Below, piece by piece: positions 34,465 to 42,974 of a stretch of 64,000 nt of DNA. Source of the stretch: Actinomycetospora sp. NBRC 106375 (lineage in GTDB: Bacteria; Actinomycetota; Actinomycetes; Mycobacteriales; Pseudonocardiaceae); assembly GCF_030269665.1 (NCBI RefSeq), contig NZ_BSTS01000024.1, forward strand, positions 34,443 through 98,442, given 5' to 3'. Numbering within the stretch: position 1 is the first letter of the stretch; each line of letters opens with the position of its first letter. The notes under the pieces are model-generated. The model searched no databases. It was not told the origin of the DNA and saw nothing but the letters and a program-made list of their open reading frames with translations. Position numbers and translations under genes: made by a program.

Positions 34465-34625
34465 CGCGCCGCGGCGCTCCCCCGTCGGGAGCAGCCGGTT
34501 CCCGACGACGGGCCACCGAGATCGGATCGACACCCGCGACACGCAACCCTCGTCCACTCCGCGACGTCTGCCACGAGAGAGGATGTCGGGGCAGGATCTC
34601 CCCGAATCGGGATGAGGGGGTCGGT

Positions 34626-35837
34626 GTGTCGGGAACGGAGCGCACCCGCGCGGCGGGGGTCCGCAGGTCCGATCGGGCCACGGCGGTCCCGATCGTGGTG
34701 CTGCTCGCCCTGGCCGCCCTGCTGGGTGGGTGCGCCGTCGGCCCCACGGCGGTCCCGGCGCCGCCGCCGGCGCCGCCCGTGGCCCTGGCGGCCTCCGTCG
34801 CGCCCGGAGCGACGGACGTGGCGCCGGCCGAGCCCCTCGTCGTCTCCGCCGCGGGCGGTCGGCTGACCTCGGTGACGGTCACACCCACCGGCGCCGGCCC
34901 GCTCGCCGGCACCCCCGACCCGACCGGGACGCGCTGGACCAGCGCCGCGCTCGCCTACGACACCGAGTACCGCGTGCAGGCCGCCGGCGTCGGCGTCGAC
35001 GGCCGCCCCGGCGCCCCGCTCGACCAGACCTTCCGCACCGTCGCCCCCGAGCAGACCCTCGAGATCGCCAGCACCCGCCCCACCGACGGGCAGACCGTCG
35101 GCGTCGCGATGCCGATCTCGATCACCTTCGACGCCCCGGTCACCGACCGCGCCGCCGTCGAGCGCCGGGTGTCGGTGCGCACGTCGGTGCCGACCGAGGG
35201 CTCGTTCCACTGGATGTCCGACGAGCAGCTCAACTGGCGCCCGAAGGACTACTGGCGCCCCGGCACGCAGGTCACGGTCGACGCGCGGCTCTTCGGGGTC
35301 GACACCGGCGAGGGCGTCTTCGGGGCCGAGGACAGCTCGATGTCGTTCACCGTGGGCCGCGACCAGCGCGCCCGCGGCGACGTCAACGCCCACACCCTCG
35401 TGCTGTACCAGGACGGGCGCGAGCTGCAGACCATGCCGGCCTCGTACGGCCGCCCGCAGTACCCGACCCAGTACGGGATCCACGTCGCGTTCGAGAAGCA
35501 CGAGATCAAGCGGATGCGCTCGGACACATGGGGCGGCCCGGCCGAGGGCGAGCCCGGGTTCTACGACGAGGACCTGCCCCTCGCCGTGCGGATCTCCAAC
35601 AACGGGGAGTTCGTGCACGTCAACGCCGCGACCGTGCGCCAGCAGGGCCGCAGCAACGTCTCCCACGGCTGCGTGAACCTCTCCCCGGCCAACGGGCAGA
35701 TGTTCTTCAACTGGGTGCAGATGGGCGACCCGGTGGAGATCGTCGGCTCCCAGCGGCCGCTGACCCCGGCCGACGGCGACATCGCCGACTGGCTGATCCC
35801 GTGGGACCAGTACCGGCAGGGTTCGGCGCTGGCCTGA
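34626..35837 (+). CDS. L,D-transpeptidase lipoprotein (LdtMt2-like)
   Basis: A 403-residue secreted enzyme that makes 3-3 peptidoglycan cross-links, the carbapenem-sensitive alternative to penicillin-binding proteins. A signal peptide with lipobox LLGGC (about 32-36) is followed by two Ig-like domains (to about 230) and the YkuD catalytic domain with [15 protein letters not shown] and the motif [23 protein letters not shown], whose Cys is the nucleophile. GTG 34626 is chosen because it directly precedes the signal peptide. It is divergent from mprA, so it may belong to the envelope-stress response. Confidence 0.9.
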   Translation: MSGTERTRAAGVRRSDRATAVPIVVLLALAALLGGCAVGPTAVPAPPPAPPVALAASVAPGATDVAPAEPLVVSAAGGRLTSVTVTPTGAGPLAGTPDPTGTRWTSAALAYDTEYRVQAAGVGVDGRPGAPLDQTFRTVAPEQTLEIASTRPTDGQTVGVAMPISITFDAPVTDRAAVERRVSVRTSVPTEGSFHWMSDEQLNWRPKDYWRPGTQVTVDARLFGVDTGEGVFGAEDSSMSFTVGRDQRARGDVNAHTLVLYQDGRELQTMPASYGRPQYPTQYGIHVAFEKHEIKRMRSDTWGGPAEGEPGFYDEDLPLAVRISNNGEFVHVNAATVRQQGRSNVSHGCVNLSPANGQMFFNWVQMGDPVEIVGSQRPLTPADGDIADWLIPWDQYRQGSALA

Positions 35838-35852
35838 TCCGGCGGCGCTCGC

Positions 35853-36187
35853 GGAGATCACGAGTACGCTGTCCACCCGGTGACGGCCGCCGACGTCGAT
35901 GACGCGCTCGTGATCTCCGGCGGAGACGTTCACGGAGATCACCAGGCCGGACAGGCACGTCCGCGAGCCCTCGGGAGGTGCCTTCCGGACTGCTGATCTC
36001 CCGCGCGACGTCACCGGGTACGGCGGTCGGGCGAGGGGACCCGGGATGCTTCGATTTCCGAAGCACATCGCGCACCCCCGGCGCCCCGACCGGCGGCCCC
36101 GCGCCGCGTGACCAGGGCCCCGGTGATCACGAGCGCGCTGTCCACCCCTACCTGGCCGCGGACGTCGATGTCGCGCTCCTGATCTCC
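35853..36187. repeat. Array of three hairpin elements in a 384-bp intergenic region
   Basis: Three elements of 66-68 bp at 35853-35918, 35934-36001 and 36122-36187 are each bounded by GGAGATCACGAG-like and CTCGTGATCTCC-like inverted ends (12 bp, perfect in the first). Elements 1 and 3 are also alike inside (for example CGCTGTCCACCC and GACGTCGATG), while element 2 has a different, self-complementary core (AGGCAC/GTGCCT). The region lies between two convergent genes (stops 35837 and 36222) and holds no plausible gene. Terminator, REP-like or mobile-element function is possible. Confidence 0.85.
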
Positions 36188-36221
36188 CGACACCGGCGAC
36201 GCGGCGCCGACGTCCCCGCGC

Positions 36222-36797
36222 CTAGAACTCCACGCGCACGAGGCCGAGGACCTCGGCGCGCCAGTCGGCGTAGGCCTTGCCGATCGCAGCGCGGTCGCCG
36301 GACTGGTCGGCCGGCACCGCCGCCTCGGCGCCGCTGTCCTCCAGGGCCGCGGCGATGTCGGCGGGGCTCCAGTCCGGGCCGGCGGTGCGCACGCGCAGGT
36401 GGGCGGGCGCGCGCTCGGCGCGCAGGGCGTGGGCGAGCACGCGCATGAGGGCGGTGCGCGCCTCCTGGTCGTCGGGGGCGTCGATGTCGACGTTGGTCTG
36501 GCCGCCGACGAGGAGGACGGTCGCCGAATCGGCGAGGACGGGCAGCACGGTCTCCGCGGCGCGGAAGCGGCTGAGCAGGCCCTCGGAGAGGAACTGCTCC
36601 ACGCGCGAGACGAGGCTGCCATGCCGGGGCGTCATGGCCACCGGCAGCTGCACGTAGCCGTCGAAGGTGGTGCCGCGGACCGCCTCGCCGAGTCGGTCGA
36701 GCGTGTCCACGACGGTGGTCTCCGCCCCCGTCGCGCGGATGGCCTCGGCCACCTCGGTCAGTCGCTCGCCGCCACCGGTCACCAACACCGTCGTCAT
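36222..36797 (-). CDS. Hypothetical Rossmann-like protein
   Basis: A 191-residue protein starting MTTVLVTGGGERLTEVAEAIRATGAETTVVDTL, an SDR-like nucleotide loop (TGGG) but shorter than active SDRs and with no YxxxK pair at the right place; later VLPVLADSATVLLVGGQTNVDIDAPDDQEARTALMRVLAHALR. It resembles degenerate SDR-fold proteins of actinobacteria that have no assigned role. The ATG lies 11 bp after the WYL gene stop, so the two may be co-transcribed. Confidence 0.65.
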   Translation of the reverse strand: MTTVLVTGGGERLTEVAEAIRATGAETTVVDTLDRLGEAVRGTTFDGYVQLPVAMTPRHGSLVSRVEQFLSEGLLSRFRAAETVLPVLADSATVLLVGGQTNVDIDAPDDQEARTALMRVLAHALRAERAPAHLRVRTAGPDWSPADIAAALEDSGAEAAVPADQSGDRAAIGKAYADWRAEVLGLVRVEF

Positions 36798-36808
36798 GGC
36801 GCGTGACC

Positions 36809-37798
36809 CTAATCGGGCGGGGACCCCTCCGGCAGACGAGATCGCGTGTACATCGCCACCACCCGCGCGGCGGCGGCGGCCATCTCCGCGCGGAGCTCCG
36901 CGGGCGCGAGCACCTCGACGGTCTCGCCGTAGCCCAGCAGGGCGGCCCGTGCGGCGAGCACCGACCGGAACGGCGCCACCAGGCGCTCGCGACCGTCGGG
37001 CTCGGCGCCCTCGGAGCGCCACGGGCCGGCGAGCTGGGCGAGGTGGACCCGGCGCAGCGTGGCCGCCCAGTCGGGGTCGACGAGCAGCCGGACCTCCACC
37101 TCCTCGCCGGCGGTCTCCAGCCGGTGGCGCAGCTCGCCCCACACCTCGGCGAGCCCGCGCTCGTCGGGCCGGCGGGCGGGCGTGCCGGTGGACGCCACGG
37201 CGCGCACGCGGCTGACGCGGTACATCTTCGGTTGCCCGCGGTGGGCGGCCACGAGGTACCAGGTGCCCGCCTTGCTGACCAGGCCGTACGGGTCGACCGT
37301 GCGCCACGTGGCCCGCGGCGAGTCGCCCGTCGCGTACTGCATCCGCACCCGCTCGTCGGCGACGAGCGCCGCGTCGAGGGCCGGGAGCGCCGGCAGGTCC
37401 TCGGGCGCGCGCCGCCAGCCCTGGTGCTCCACGAGCAGCCGCCGCCGTGCCCGATCGACGTCGTCGCGGCGGGCCTCCGGGAGCGCGGCCAGGAGCTTGC
37501 GCGACGCCGAGGCGAGCGCGGGACCCAGCGCGCCGTCGGCCGACGCGCCGAGCGCCACCAGCGCGCGCACCTCGTCGTCGGTCATGCCGGTGACGTCGGT
37601 GCGGTAGCCCTCGAGCAGGGCCACCCCGCCCCGGCGCCCGCGCTCGCAGTACACCGGCACCCCCGCCGACGAGAGGGCCTCGACGTCGCGCTGCACGGTG
37701 CGCGTGGAGACCTCGAGCCGCCGCGCGATCTCGGGCGCGGGCAGGCGTCCGTGGGTCTGGAGGAGCAGCAGCGTCGCGAGCAGACGGTCCGAGCGCAC
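36809..37798 (-). CDS. WYL-domain transcriptional regulator (YafY-type)
   Basis: A 329-residue regulator with an N-terminal DeoR-like helix-turn-helix (MRSDRLLATLLLLQTHGRLPAPEIARRLEVSTRTVQRDVEALS) and a WYL ligand-binding domain (TWRTVDPYGLVSKAGTWYLVAAHRGQPKMYRVSRVRAV). Such proteins control DNA damage and phage-defence genes. It starts at GTG 37798. It is divergent from an AlkA-like glycosylase, with a perfect palindrome between, suggesting it controls that repair gene and itself. Confidence 0.85.
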   Translation of the reverse strand: MRSDRLLATLLLLQTHGRLPAPEIARRLEVSTRTVQRDVEALSSAGVPVYCERGRRGGVALLEGYRTDVTGMTDDEVRALVALGASADGALGPALASASRKLLAALPEARRDDVDRARRRLLVEHQGWRRAPEDLPALPALDAALVADERVRMQYATGDSPRATWRTVDPYGLVSKAGTWYLVAAHRGQPKMYRVSRVRAVASTGTPARRPDERGLAEVWGELRHRLETAGEEVEVRLLVDPDWAATLRRVHLAQLAGPWRSEGAEPDGRERLVAPFRSVLAARAALLGYGETVEVLAPAELRAEMAAAAARVVAMYTRSRLPEGSPPD

Positions 37799-37820
37799 CC
37801 CGTGGATTCTGCCTCGAAAT

Positions 37821-37839
37821 CACGACAGCAGATGTCGTG
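37821..37839. promoter_or_regulatory. Operator of the WYL regulator
   Basis: CACGACA-GCAGA-TGTCGTG, perfect 7-bp arms with a 5-nt spacer, centred between the divergent starts. Its position makes it the likely binding site of the WYL regulator (inference). Confidence 0.6.
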
Positions 37840-37853
37840 TATGGGGGCGCAGC

Positions 37854-38753
37854 ATGCTTCCCATGACCGCCGCGCTCGCCGCCCACACCCTGCAGCCGCT
37901 CGGGCCCTTCGACCTCGAGCGCACCCGCGCGTTCGTCGGCCGCTGGCCCCCGATCACCCGGCACGACCCGTCCCCCGGCGAGCCCCTGCGGCTGACCGCG
38001 CCGCTCGACGGCGACCAGCGCCCCGTCGCGTTCGCCCTGCGCCAGGACGCCCCCGACGGCCCGGTGACCGTCGAGGTCGCCGGGGCGGACGGCGCCGAGG
38101 ACGTGGCGCTCGCCCAGATCGCGCGCATCCTGTCGCTCGACCACGACGCGCGCGACTACCCCGAGGTGGGGCGCCGCCTCCCGGCGATCGGCGACCTGAT
38201 GGCCGCCTACCCCGGCCTGCGCCCCACGTTGTTCGGCGGGCCCTACGAGGCCGCGGCGTGGGGCGTCGTGTCGGCGCGGATCAGCGAGCGCCAGGCCGGC
38301 ACCGTCTTCCGGCGCCTGTCGGCCGCGCACGGCGAGACCCTCACGGTCGCGGGCGCCGAGGTCGTCGCGTTCCCGCGCCCCGAGGCGCTGCGCCGGGTCG
38401 AGGAGGTCCCCGGGCTCTCCGCGGAGAAGGTGCACCGCCTGCACGGCGTCGCCGACGCCGCCCTGGCGGGCGAGCTCGAGGTGGCCCGGCTGCGGGCGCT
38501 CGGCCCCGACGGCGCCCGCGCGGCGCTGCGGCGGCTGCGCGGCATCGGCGAGTTCTACGCCTCGCTGATCTGGCTGCGGTCCTGCGGCGTGGTCGACGAG
38601 TTCCCCGACGAGCCCCGCTCCCGCGCCACCCTCGCCCGCCTCCACGGGCGGGGACCCGACGACCCGCTCGACGACCTCGTCGAGCTCCTGCGCCCCTACC
38701 GGATGTGGGTCGCGCTGCTCCTGCGCGTGGCCGGCTCCGACGCCACTGCCTGA
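37854..38753 (+). CDS. AlkA-like DNA-3-methyladenine glycosylase
   Basis: A 299-residue HhH-GPD-fold protein. The core has FGGPYEAAAWGVVSARISERQAGTVFRRL, the helix-hairpin-helix LRGIGEFYASLIWLRSCGVVDEFPDEPR with an Asp where AlkA has its catalytic one, and VPGLSAEKVHRLHGVADAAL. It removes alkylated bases from DNA in the base-excision pathway. An ATG at 37863 is an alternative; 37854 has GGGGG at a better distance. It is divergent from the WYL regulator. Confidence 0.82.
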   Translation: MLPMTAALAAHTLQPLGPFDLERTRAFVGRWPPITRHDPSPGEPLRLTAPLDGDQRPVAFALRQDAPDGPVTVEVAGADGAEDVALAQIARILSLDHDARDYPEVGRRLPAIGDLMAAYPGLRPTLFGGPYEAAAWGVVSARISERQAGTVFRRLSAAHGETLTVAGAEVVAFPRPEALRRVEEVPGLSAEKVHRLHGVADAALAGELEVARLRALGPDGARAALRRLRGIGEFYASLIWLRSCGVVDEFPDEPRSRATLARLHGRGPDDPLDDLVELLRPYRMWVALLLRVAGSDATA

Positions 38754-38782
38754 CCGACACCACCCCGAGAAGGAGAAGAACC

Positions 38783-39391
38783 ATGACCGCTCCCGACCCC
38801 CGCCCGCTGATGACCCGCGCGCTGGACCAGATCGGCGCCCTCGTCGAGGGCACCACCGCCGACCAGCTCGACCGCCCGACGCCGTGCGACGACTGGGACG
38901 TCCGCGCGCTGCTCGGCCACCTCGTCGGCGTGCACCGCCGCATCGCGCACGTGGGCGCCGGCGGCCACTTCGCCGACGTCCCCGCGGACCCCGGGGCCGC
39001 CGACGGCGACCCGGCCGCCGAGATCGCCGCGGCCCGCCCGGACGTCGACCGCGCCTGGGAGCTGGGCGTCGCCGACGGTGACGAGGCCGCCGTCCTCGAC
39101 CGCGTCCTCACCGTCCCGTGGGGCACGATGCCCGGCCGGTTCGTCGGCTTCGGGTACGTCCAGGAGCTCACGGTCCACGCCTGGGACCTCGCCGCGGCCA
39201 CGGGGCGCTCCGCCGGCCTCGACGAGGAGCTCGCCGTGGCGATCGAGGAGAACGCCCACCGTGTGCTGCCCGCCGAGCCGCGCGGCGGGCCGATCCCCTT
39301 CGGTCCGCCGGTGGACGTCGCGGCGGACGCCGGCGCCTACGAGCGCGTGGTGGCGTGGCTCGGGCGAGAGCCGCGACCCACTTTCGTCTGA
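38783..39391 (+). CDS. Mycothiol-dependent DinB-family protein (TIGR03086-like)
   Basis: A 202-residue four-helix DinB-fold protein with TPCDDWDVRALLGHLVGVHRRI and LTVHAWDLAAATGR, where His residues form a metal site typical of TIGR03083/03086 mycothiol-linked proteins. The family includes mycothiol transferases and maleylpyruvate isomerase; the substrate here is not known. The ATG follows AAGGAGAAG. It is 29 bp after the AlkA-like gene and may share its promoter. Two other family members lie in this window (56.6 and 63.3 kb). Confidence 0.82.
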   Translation: MTAPDPRPLMTRALDQIGALVEGTTADQLDRPTPCDDWDVRALLGHLVGVHRRIAHVGAGGHFADVPADPGAADGDPAAEIAAARPDVDRAWELGVADGDEAAVLDRVLTVPWGTMPGRFVGFGYVQELTVHAWDLAAATGRSAGLDEELAVAIEENAHRVLPAEPRGGPIPFGPPVDVAADAGAYERVVAWLGREPRPTFV

Positions 39392-39400
39392 TGACCAGAC
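39386..39400. promoter_or_regulatory. Palindrome before the MFS transporter gene
   Basis: GTCTG-ATGAC-CAGAC, a perfect 15-bp inverted repeat overlapping the previous stop and 52 nt before the transporter ATG. It resembles GntR-type (FCD) operators, but no GntR gene is in the window. Confidence 0.4.
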
Positions 39401-39451
39401 AATCCGGTCAGTCATCTGGCGTGAACAGCGTGTGAGGGCGACCATCGCCCG

Positions 39452-40840
39452 ATGGCGGTACCCACCGGGGCGACGGAGCCCACGAGCCCGGCCGGCGCGA
39501 TCCTCGAGCGGCTGCCCCTCGCGGGCTGGCACCGCCGCTTGGTCGTGCTGGTCGGGATCGGCTCGTTCTTCGACCTCTACGAGGTCTTCCTGGGCGGTGT
39601 CCTCGCCCCGATCCTGGCGAAGGAGTTCTCGCTCGGGTCGATCGGCAAGGCCGCCGTCGTCGGCAGCGGGTTCCTCGGCATGTTCGTGGGCGCGATCGTG
39701 CTCTCGGTGCTCGCCGACCGGCTCGGGCGCCGGCGGGTCTTCCTGCTCAACCTGCTCACGTACTCGCTGTTCTCGCTGGCCGCGGCGTTCTCCCCGGACA
39801 TCGGGTGGTTCCTGGTGCTGCGGTTCCTCGCGGGCGTCGGGCTGGGCGCGGAGCTGGTGCTCGTCGACACCTATCTCGCCGAGTTCCTCCCGGCCCATTC
39901 CCGCGGGCGGTACACGGCGTGGGCGTACACCGTCGGCTTCCTCGGCGTCCCGGTGGCGGCCCTGCTCGGCGGCAAGCTCGTCGCGGCGTCCCAGCTCGGC
40001 GGGATCGACGGCTGGCGCTGGCTGCTCATCGCCGGCGGGCTCGGCGCGGTGTTCGTGCTCCTGCTGCGCCGGGTGCTGCCGGAGTCGCCACGGTGGCTCG
40101 AGTCGCAGGGGCGCACCGAGGAGGCGGTGCAGGTCGCCCGGACGATCGCCGCCAAGGTCGGGCACCCGGTGGCCCCGGACGACGTCCCGGCCCGCGTGGC
40201 ACCGGAGGAGGCACCGGAGAAGCGCTCGACCCGGGAGGTCCTGCGCACCGCACTGAACGGTCAGTACCGCACCCGGATGGTCATGCTGCTGATCTTCCAG
40301 GTGCTCCAGACCATCGCCTACTACGGCTTCGGGACGCTCGCGCCGCTCGTGCTGGTGAGCAAGGGCTTCGAGGTCACCGAGTCGCTCGGCTACGCCGCCC
40401 TGTCTTTCTTCGGCTACCCGATCGGCTCGCTGATCTCGGTGCCGCTGGTGGAGCGCTTCGAGCGCAAGTGGCTGATCGTCGGCTCGGCGATCGCCATCGG
40501 CGTGCTCGGCATCGTGTTCGCCGCCGCGTCGGCGCCCTGGCTCATCGTGCTCGCCGGGTTCCTGCTGACCTCGTCGAGCAACATCTTCTCCAACGCGTTC
40601 CACATCTATCAGGCGGAGATCTTCCCGACCTCGATCCGCTCGACCGCCAGCGGCGTCGCGTACTCGCTGTCGCGGGCGACGTCGGCGGTCATGCCGTTCA
40701 TCGCCGTCCCGCTGCTGGCCACGGCCGGCCCGGTCGCGGTCTTCGGCGGTGCGGCCTTCCTGATCCTGCTGCTCTGCCTCGACGTGGGCATCCTCGGGCC
40801 GCGCAGCACCGGGCTCGCGCTCGAGGAGGTGGACCCCTGA
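39452..40840 (+). CDS. MFS transporter (sugar-porter / NiaP-like)
   Basis: A 462-residue, twelve-helix major-facilitator transporter. It shows GIGSFFDLYEVFLGGVLAPILAKEF, the loop motif SVLADRLGRRRVF, the ARFLAGVGLGAELVLVDTYLAEFLP region and PESPRWLESQGRTEEA before the central loop, typical of the niacin/aromatic-acid subgroup. It stands just ahead of the MarR gene of the nicotinate-like cluster, so import of the pyridine substrate or a related acid is a reasonable guess. It lacks a copy of the 32-bp motif upstream. Confidence 0.8.
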   Translation: MAVPTGATEPTSPAGAILERLPLAGWHRRLVVLVGIGSFFDLYEVFLGGVLAPILAKEFSLGSIGKAAVVGSGFLGMFVGAIVLSVLADRLGRRRVFLLNLLTYSLFSLAAAFSPDIGWFLVLRFLAGVGLGAELVLVDTYLAEFLPAHSRGRYTAWAYTVGFLGVPVAALLGGKLVAASQLGGIDGWRWLLIAGGLGAVFVLLLRRVLPESPRWLESQGRTEEAVQVARTIAAKVGHPVAPDDVPARVAPEEAPEKRSTREVLRTALNGQYRTRMVMLLIFQVLQTIAYYGFGTLAPLVLVSKGFEVTESLGYAALSFFGYPIGSLISVPLVERFERKWLIVGSAIAIGVLGIVFAAASAPWLIVLAGFLLTSSSNIFSNAFHIYQAEIFPTSIRSTASGVAYSLSRATSAVMPFIAVPLLATAGPVAVFGGAAFLILLLCLDVGILGPRSTGLALEEVDP

Positions 40841-40866
40841 CCGCGGCGTCGCACCACCCCATTCGT

Positions 40867-40883
40867 TCCGAGCACGTATCATC
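40867..40883 (-). promoter_or_regulatory. Partial copy of the nic-cluster operator before the MarR gene
   Basis: Read on the minus strand, GATGATACGTGCTCGGA matches 15 of 17 bases of the conserved element before nicC and nicX. It lies 64 bp before the MarR gene, suggesting autoregulation. Confidence 0.55.
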
Positions 40884-40946
40884 TCCGGCGACGAGAGTGA
40901 CCTGACGGGTCACCGCGGGGGCAGCGGGGCGAAGGACGGGTGAGCG

Positions 40947-41483
40947 GTGGCGTCGAGATCGGGAGCCGCAGCGGCCACGAACACCGGTGACGAGGTCCGC
41001 GAGGCCCGGGCCGCGCGGCGCCGGGTCCGCCTCGACCCCCCGGCCGACCTGGTGGCCGCCCCCGGCTACGGCGCCCGCCGGGTCTACCAGGCCTACCTCG
41101 CGGCCTGGAACCGGCACGTCGACTCCGTGCTGACGGGCCCGCAGTTCGCGGTGCTCTCGGCCGTGCGCGCCTACCCCGACGCCGACCAGACGGCGCTGGC
41201 CAGCGCCGTCGCCCTCGACACCTCGACGATGGCGGACGTCTGCCGGCGCATGGAGCGCCGCGGCCTCATCGCCCGCCACGAGGCGCCCCACGACGCGCGG
41301 GCGAAGGTCCTGACCCTCACCGACGCGGGTGTCGAGGCCCTGGCCGAGACCAACCGCCGGGCCCGCGCCCTCGACGAGGCCCTGCTCGCGGGCTGCCCGC
41401 CCGAGCAGCGGCCGCACCTGGCGTCGCTGCTCAACGACCTCGGCCGCCAGTGGGAGGACGTCGCCGAGGGCGCCGACCTCTGA
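40947..41483 (+). CDS. MarR-family regulator of the nicotinate-like cluster
   Basis: A 178-residue winged-helix regulator: HVDSVLTGPQFAVLSAVRAYPDADQTALASAVALDTSTMADVCRRMERRGLIARHEAPHDARAKVLTLTDAGVEAL. In Pseudomonas putida the MarR protein NicR represses the lower nicotinate genes and responds to 6-hydroxynicotinate; a comparable role here is supported by the position next to the ring-hydroxylase gene and by copies of one motif upstream of this gene, nicC and nicX. It starts at GTG 40947. Orthology to NicR was not tested. Confidence 0.82.
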   Translation: MASRSGAAAATNTGDEVREARAARRRVRLDPPADLVAAPGYGARRVYQAYLAAWNRHVDSVLTGPQFAVLSAVRAYPDADQTALASAVALDTSTMADVCRRMERRGLIARHEAPHDARAKVLTLTDAGVEALAETNRRARALDEALLAGCPPEQRPHLASLLNDLGRQWEDVAEGADL

Positions 41484-41595
41484 CGCTCCCCCGGAGAGCA
41501 ACGACGACGGCGCGGCGGGCGCAGACGGCTCGTCCCGACGCACCACGGGCGCCTCGTCGATCTGTTACGGCCACGTCTCGGGAACCGTTCAGCTA

Positions 41596-41627
41596 TTGCG
41601 TCCTCGGATAGTACGTGCTCGGATTTA
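41596..41627 (+). promoter_or_regulatory. Conserved 32-bp nic promoter/operator, nicC copy
   Basis: The element starts TTGCGTCCTCGGATAGTACG and ends GTGCTCGGATTTA; two CTCGGAT direct repeats lie 15 bp apart. The reverse-complement element before nicX (52247-52278) differs at only one base. TTGCGT could be a -35 box. It ends 40 bp before the nicC ATG. Confidence 0.8.
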
Positions 41628-41667
41628 ACGCAGCCGAACGCGAGCACCACACCGGGAGGGCGGCCAG

Positions 41668-42936
41668 ATGGCGAGCCAGTCGTTCGAGGTCACCATCGTC
41701 GGCGGAGGGCTGGGCGGGCTCTGCGCCGCGCTGTCGCTGCGCCAGCGCGGCCTGCGCGTCACCGTCGTCGAGGCCGCCCCCGAGCTCGGCGAGATCGGCG
41801 CCGGCATCCAGACCGCGCCCAACGCGAGCCGCATCCTCATCGGGCTCGGGCTGCGCTCGCAGCTCGAGGCGATCCGCACCCAGCCCGAGGACCAGGTCCG
41901 GCGCCGCTGGGCCGACGGCAGCATCATCGCCCAGCTCCCGCTGGGCCAGCGCGTGATCGACCAGTACGGCGCCCCGTACTGGCACTACCACCGCGCCGAC
42001 CTGCACCGCGTCCTCCTCGACGCCTGCACCGACCCCGACGTCCCCGGGCCCGTCGTCCGCCTGGTCACGGCCGCGAAGGTCGTCGAGCTCGACCGGACCG
42101 AGCCGCTGCGCCCCGTCGCCGTCGCGGAGGACGGGCGCCGGTTCGCCGGCGACGTGCTGGTCGGCGCCGACGGGATCCGGTCGGCCGTGCGCGACCTCGC
42201 GGGCTTCGACGACACCCTCGTGTTCTCCGGCGAGATGGCCTACCGCGCGCTGATCCCCGGCGAGCTGGTCGCGGCCGACCCGGCGACGCGCTTCCTGCTC
42301 GACCGCTACCACTCCACGATCTGGTACGGCCCCGACAAGCACCTCGTGCACTACGTCATCCGCGGCGGCCAGTACCTCAACGTCGTCGCGATCGTGCCGT
42401 GCTCGGAGGGCATCGCCGACGACTGGAGCGCGCCCGCGACCCCGGAGCGGCTCGCGTCGGACTTCGGCGACTGGGACGACCGCGTCCCGGCGATGCTCTC
42501 GAAGGCCAAGCCCGAGGACGTCTCCCTGTGGGCGATGTACCGGCGCCGCCGCGACCCCGTCTGGATCGACGGCCGGGTCGCCCTGCTCGGCGACGCCTGC
42601 CACGCCATGCTGCCCTACCAGGCGCAGGGCGCCTCGCAGTCGATGGAGGACGCCGCCGTGCTCGCCGAGGAGCTGGGCCGGGTGACCCGCGACGGGATCG
42701 ACGGCGCGCTCGTGCGCTACGTCGACCGCCGCGCCAAGCACGCGGGGATGGTCCAGGACGCGTCGCTGCAGAACATGGCCTTCTACCACCTGCCCGACGG
42801 CCCCGAGCAGCGCGAGCGCGACGACAAGCTGCGCCGCTTCGACGGCGAGTCCGACCTCTCCTACGACTGGCTGTGGCACGGCAGCCCGCTGCACGACCCC
42901 GACACCGAGTCCATCCACTACCAGTTCGCCCGCTGA
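41668..42936 (+). CDS. nicC: FAD-dependent monooxygenase, probable 6-hydroxynicotinate 3-monooxygenase
   Basis: A 422-residue group A flavin hydroxylase. It has the FAD loop GGGLGGL (12-18), the DG motif VLVGADGIRSAVRD and GDACHAMLPYQAQGASQSMEDAAVLAEEL. In the nicotinate pathway NicC turns 6-hydroxynicotinate into 2,5-dihydroxypyridine, losing CO2. All enzymes after that step and a molybdenum hydroxylase before it are encoded around it, which is the main evidence. The His that I recall in Pseudomonas NicC (GAGIH) is Gln48 here (GAGIQ), as in salicylate- and hydroxybenzoate-type hydroxylases, so the substrate is not certain. GGGAGG precedes the ATG; it follows the conserved 32-bp element. Confidence 0.72.
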   Translation: MASQSFEVTIVGGGLGGLCAALSLRQRGLRVTVVEAAPELGEIGAGIQTAPNASRILIGLGLRSQLEAIRTQPEDQVRRRWADGSIIAQLPLGQRVIDQYGAPYWHYHRADLHRVLLDACTDPDVPGPVVRLVTAAKVVELDRTEPLRPVAVAEDGRRFAGDVLVGADGIRSAVRDLAGFDDTLVFSGEMAYRALIPGELVAADPATRFLLDRYHSTIWYGPDKHLVHYVIRGGQYLNVVAIVPCSEGIADDWSAPATPERLASDFGDWDDRVPAMLSKAKPEDVSLWAMYRRRRDPVWIDGRVALLGDACHAMLPYQAQGASQSMEDAAVLAEELGRVTRDGIDGALVRYVDRRAKHAGMVQDASLQNMAFYHLPDGPEQRERDDKLRRFDGESDLSYDWLWHGSPLHDPDTESIHYQFAR

Positions 42937-42974
42937 CGCGCGGACAGTCACGAGCCGGACAGGGAGCGAACATC

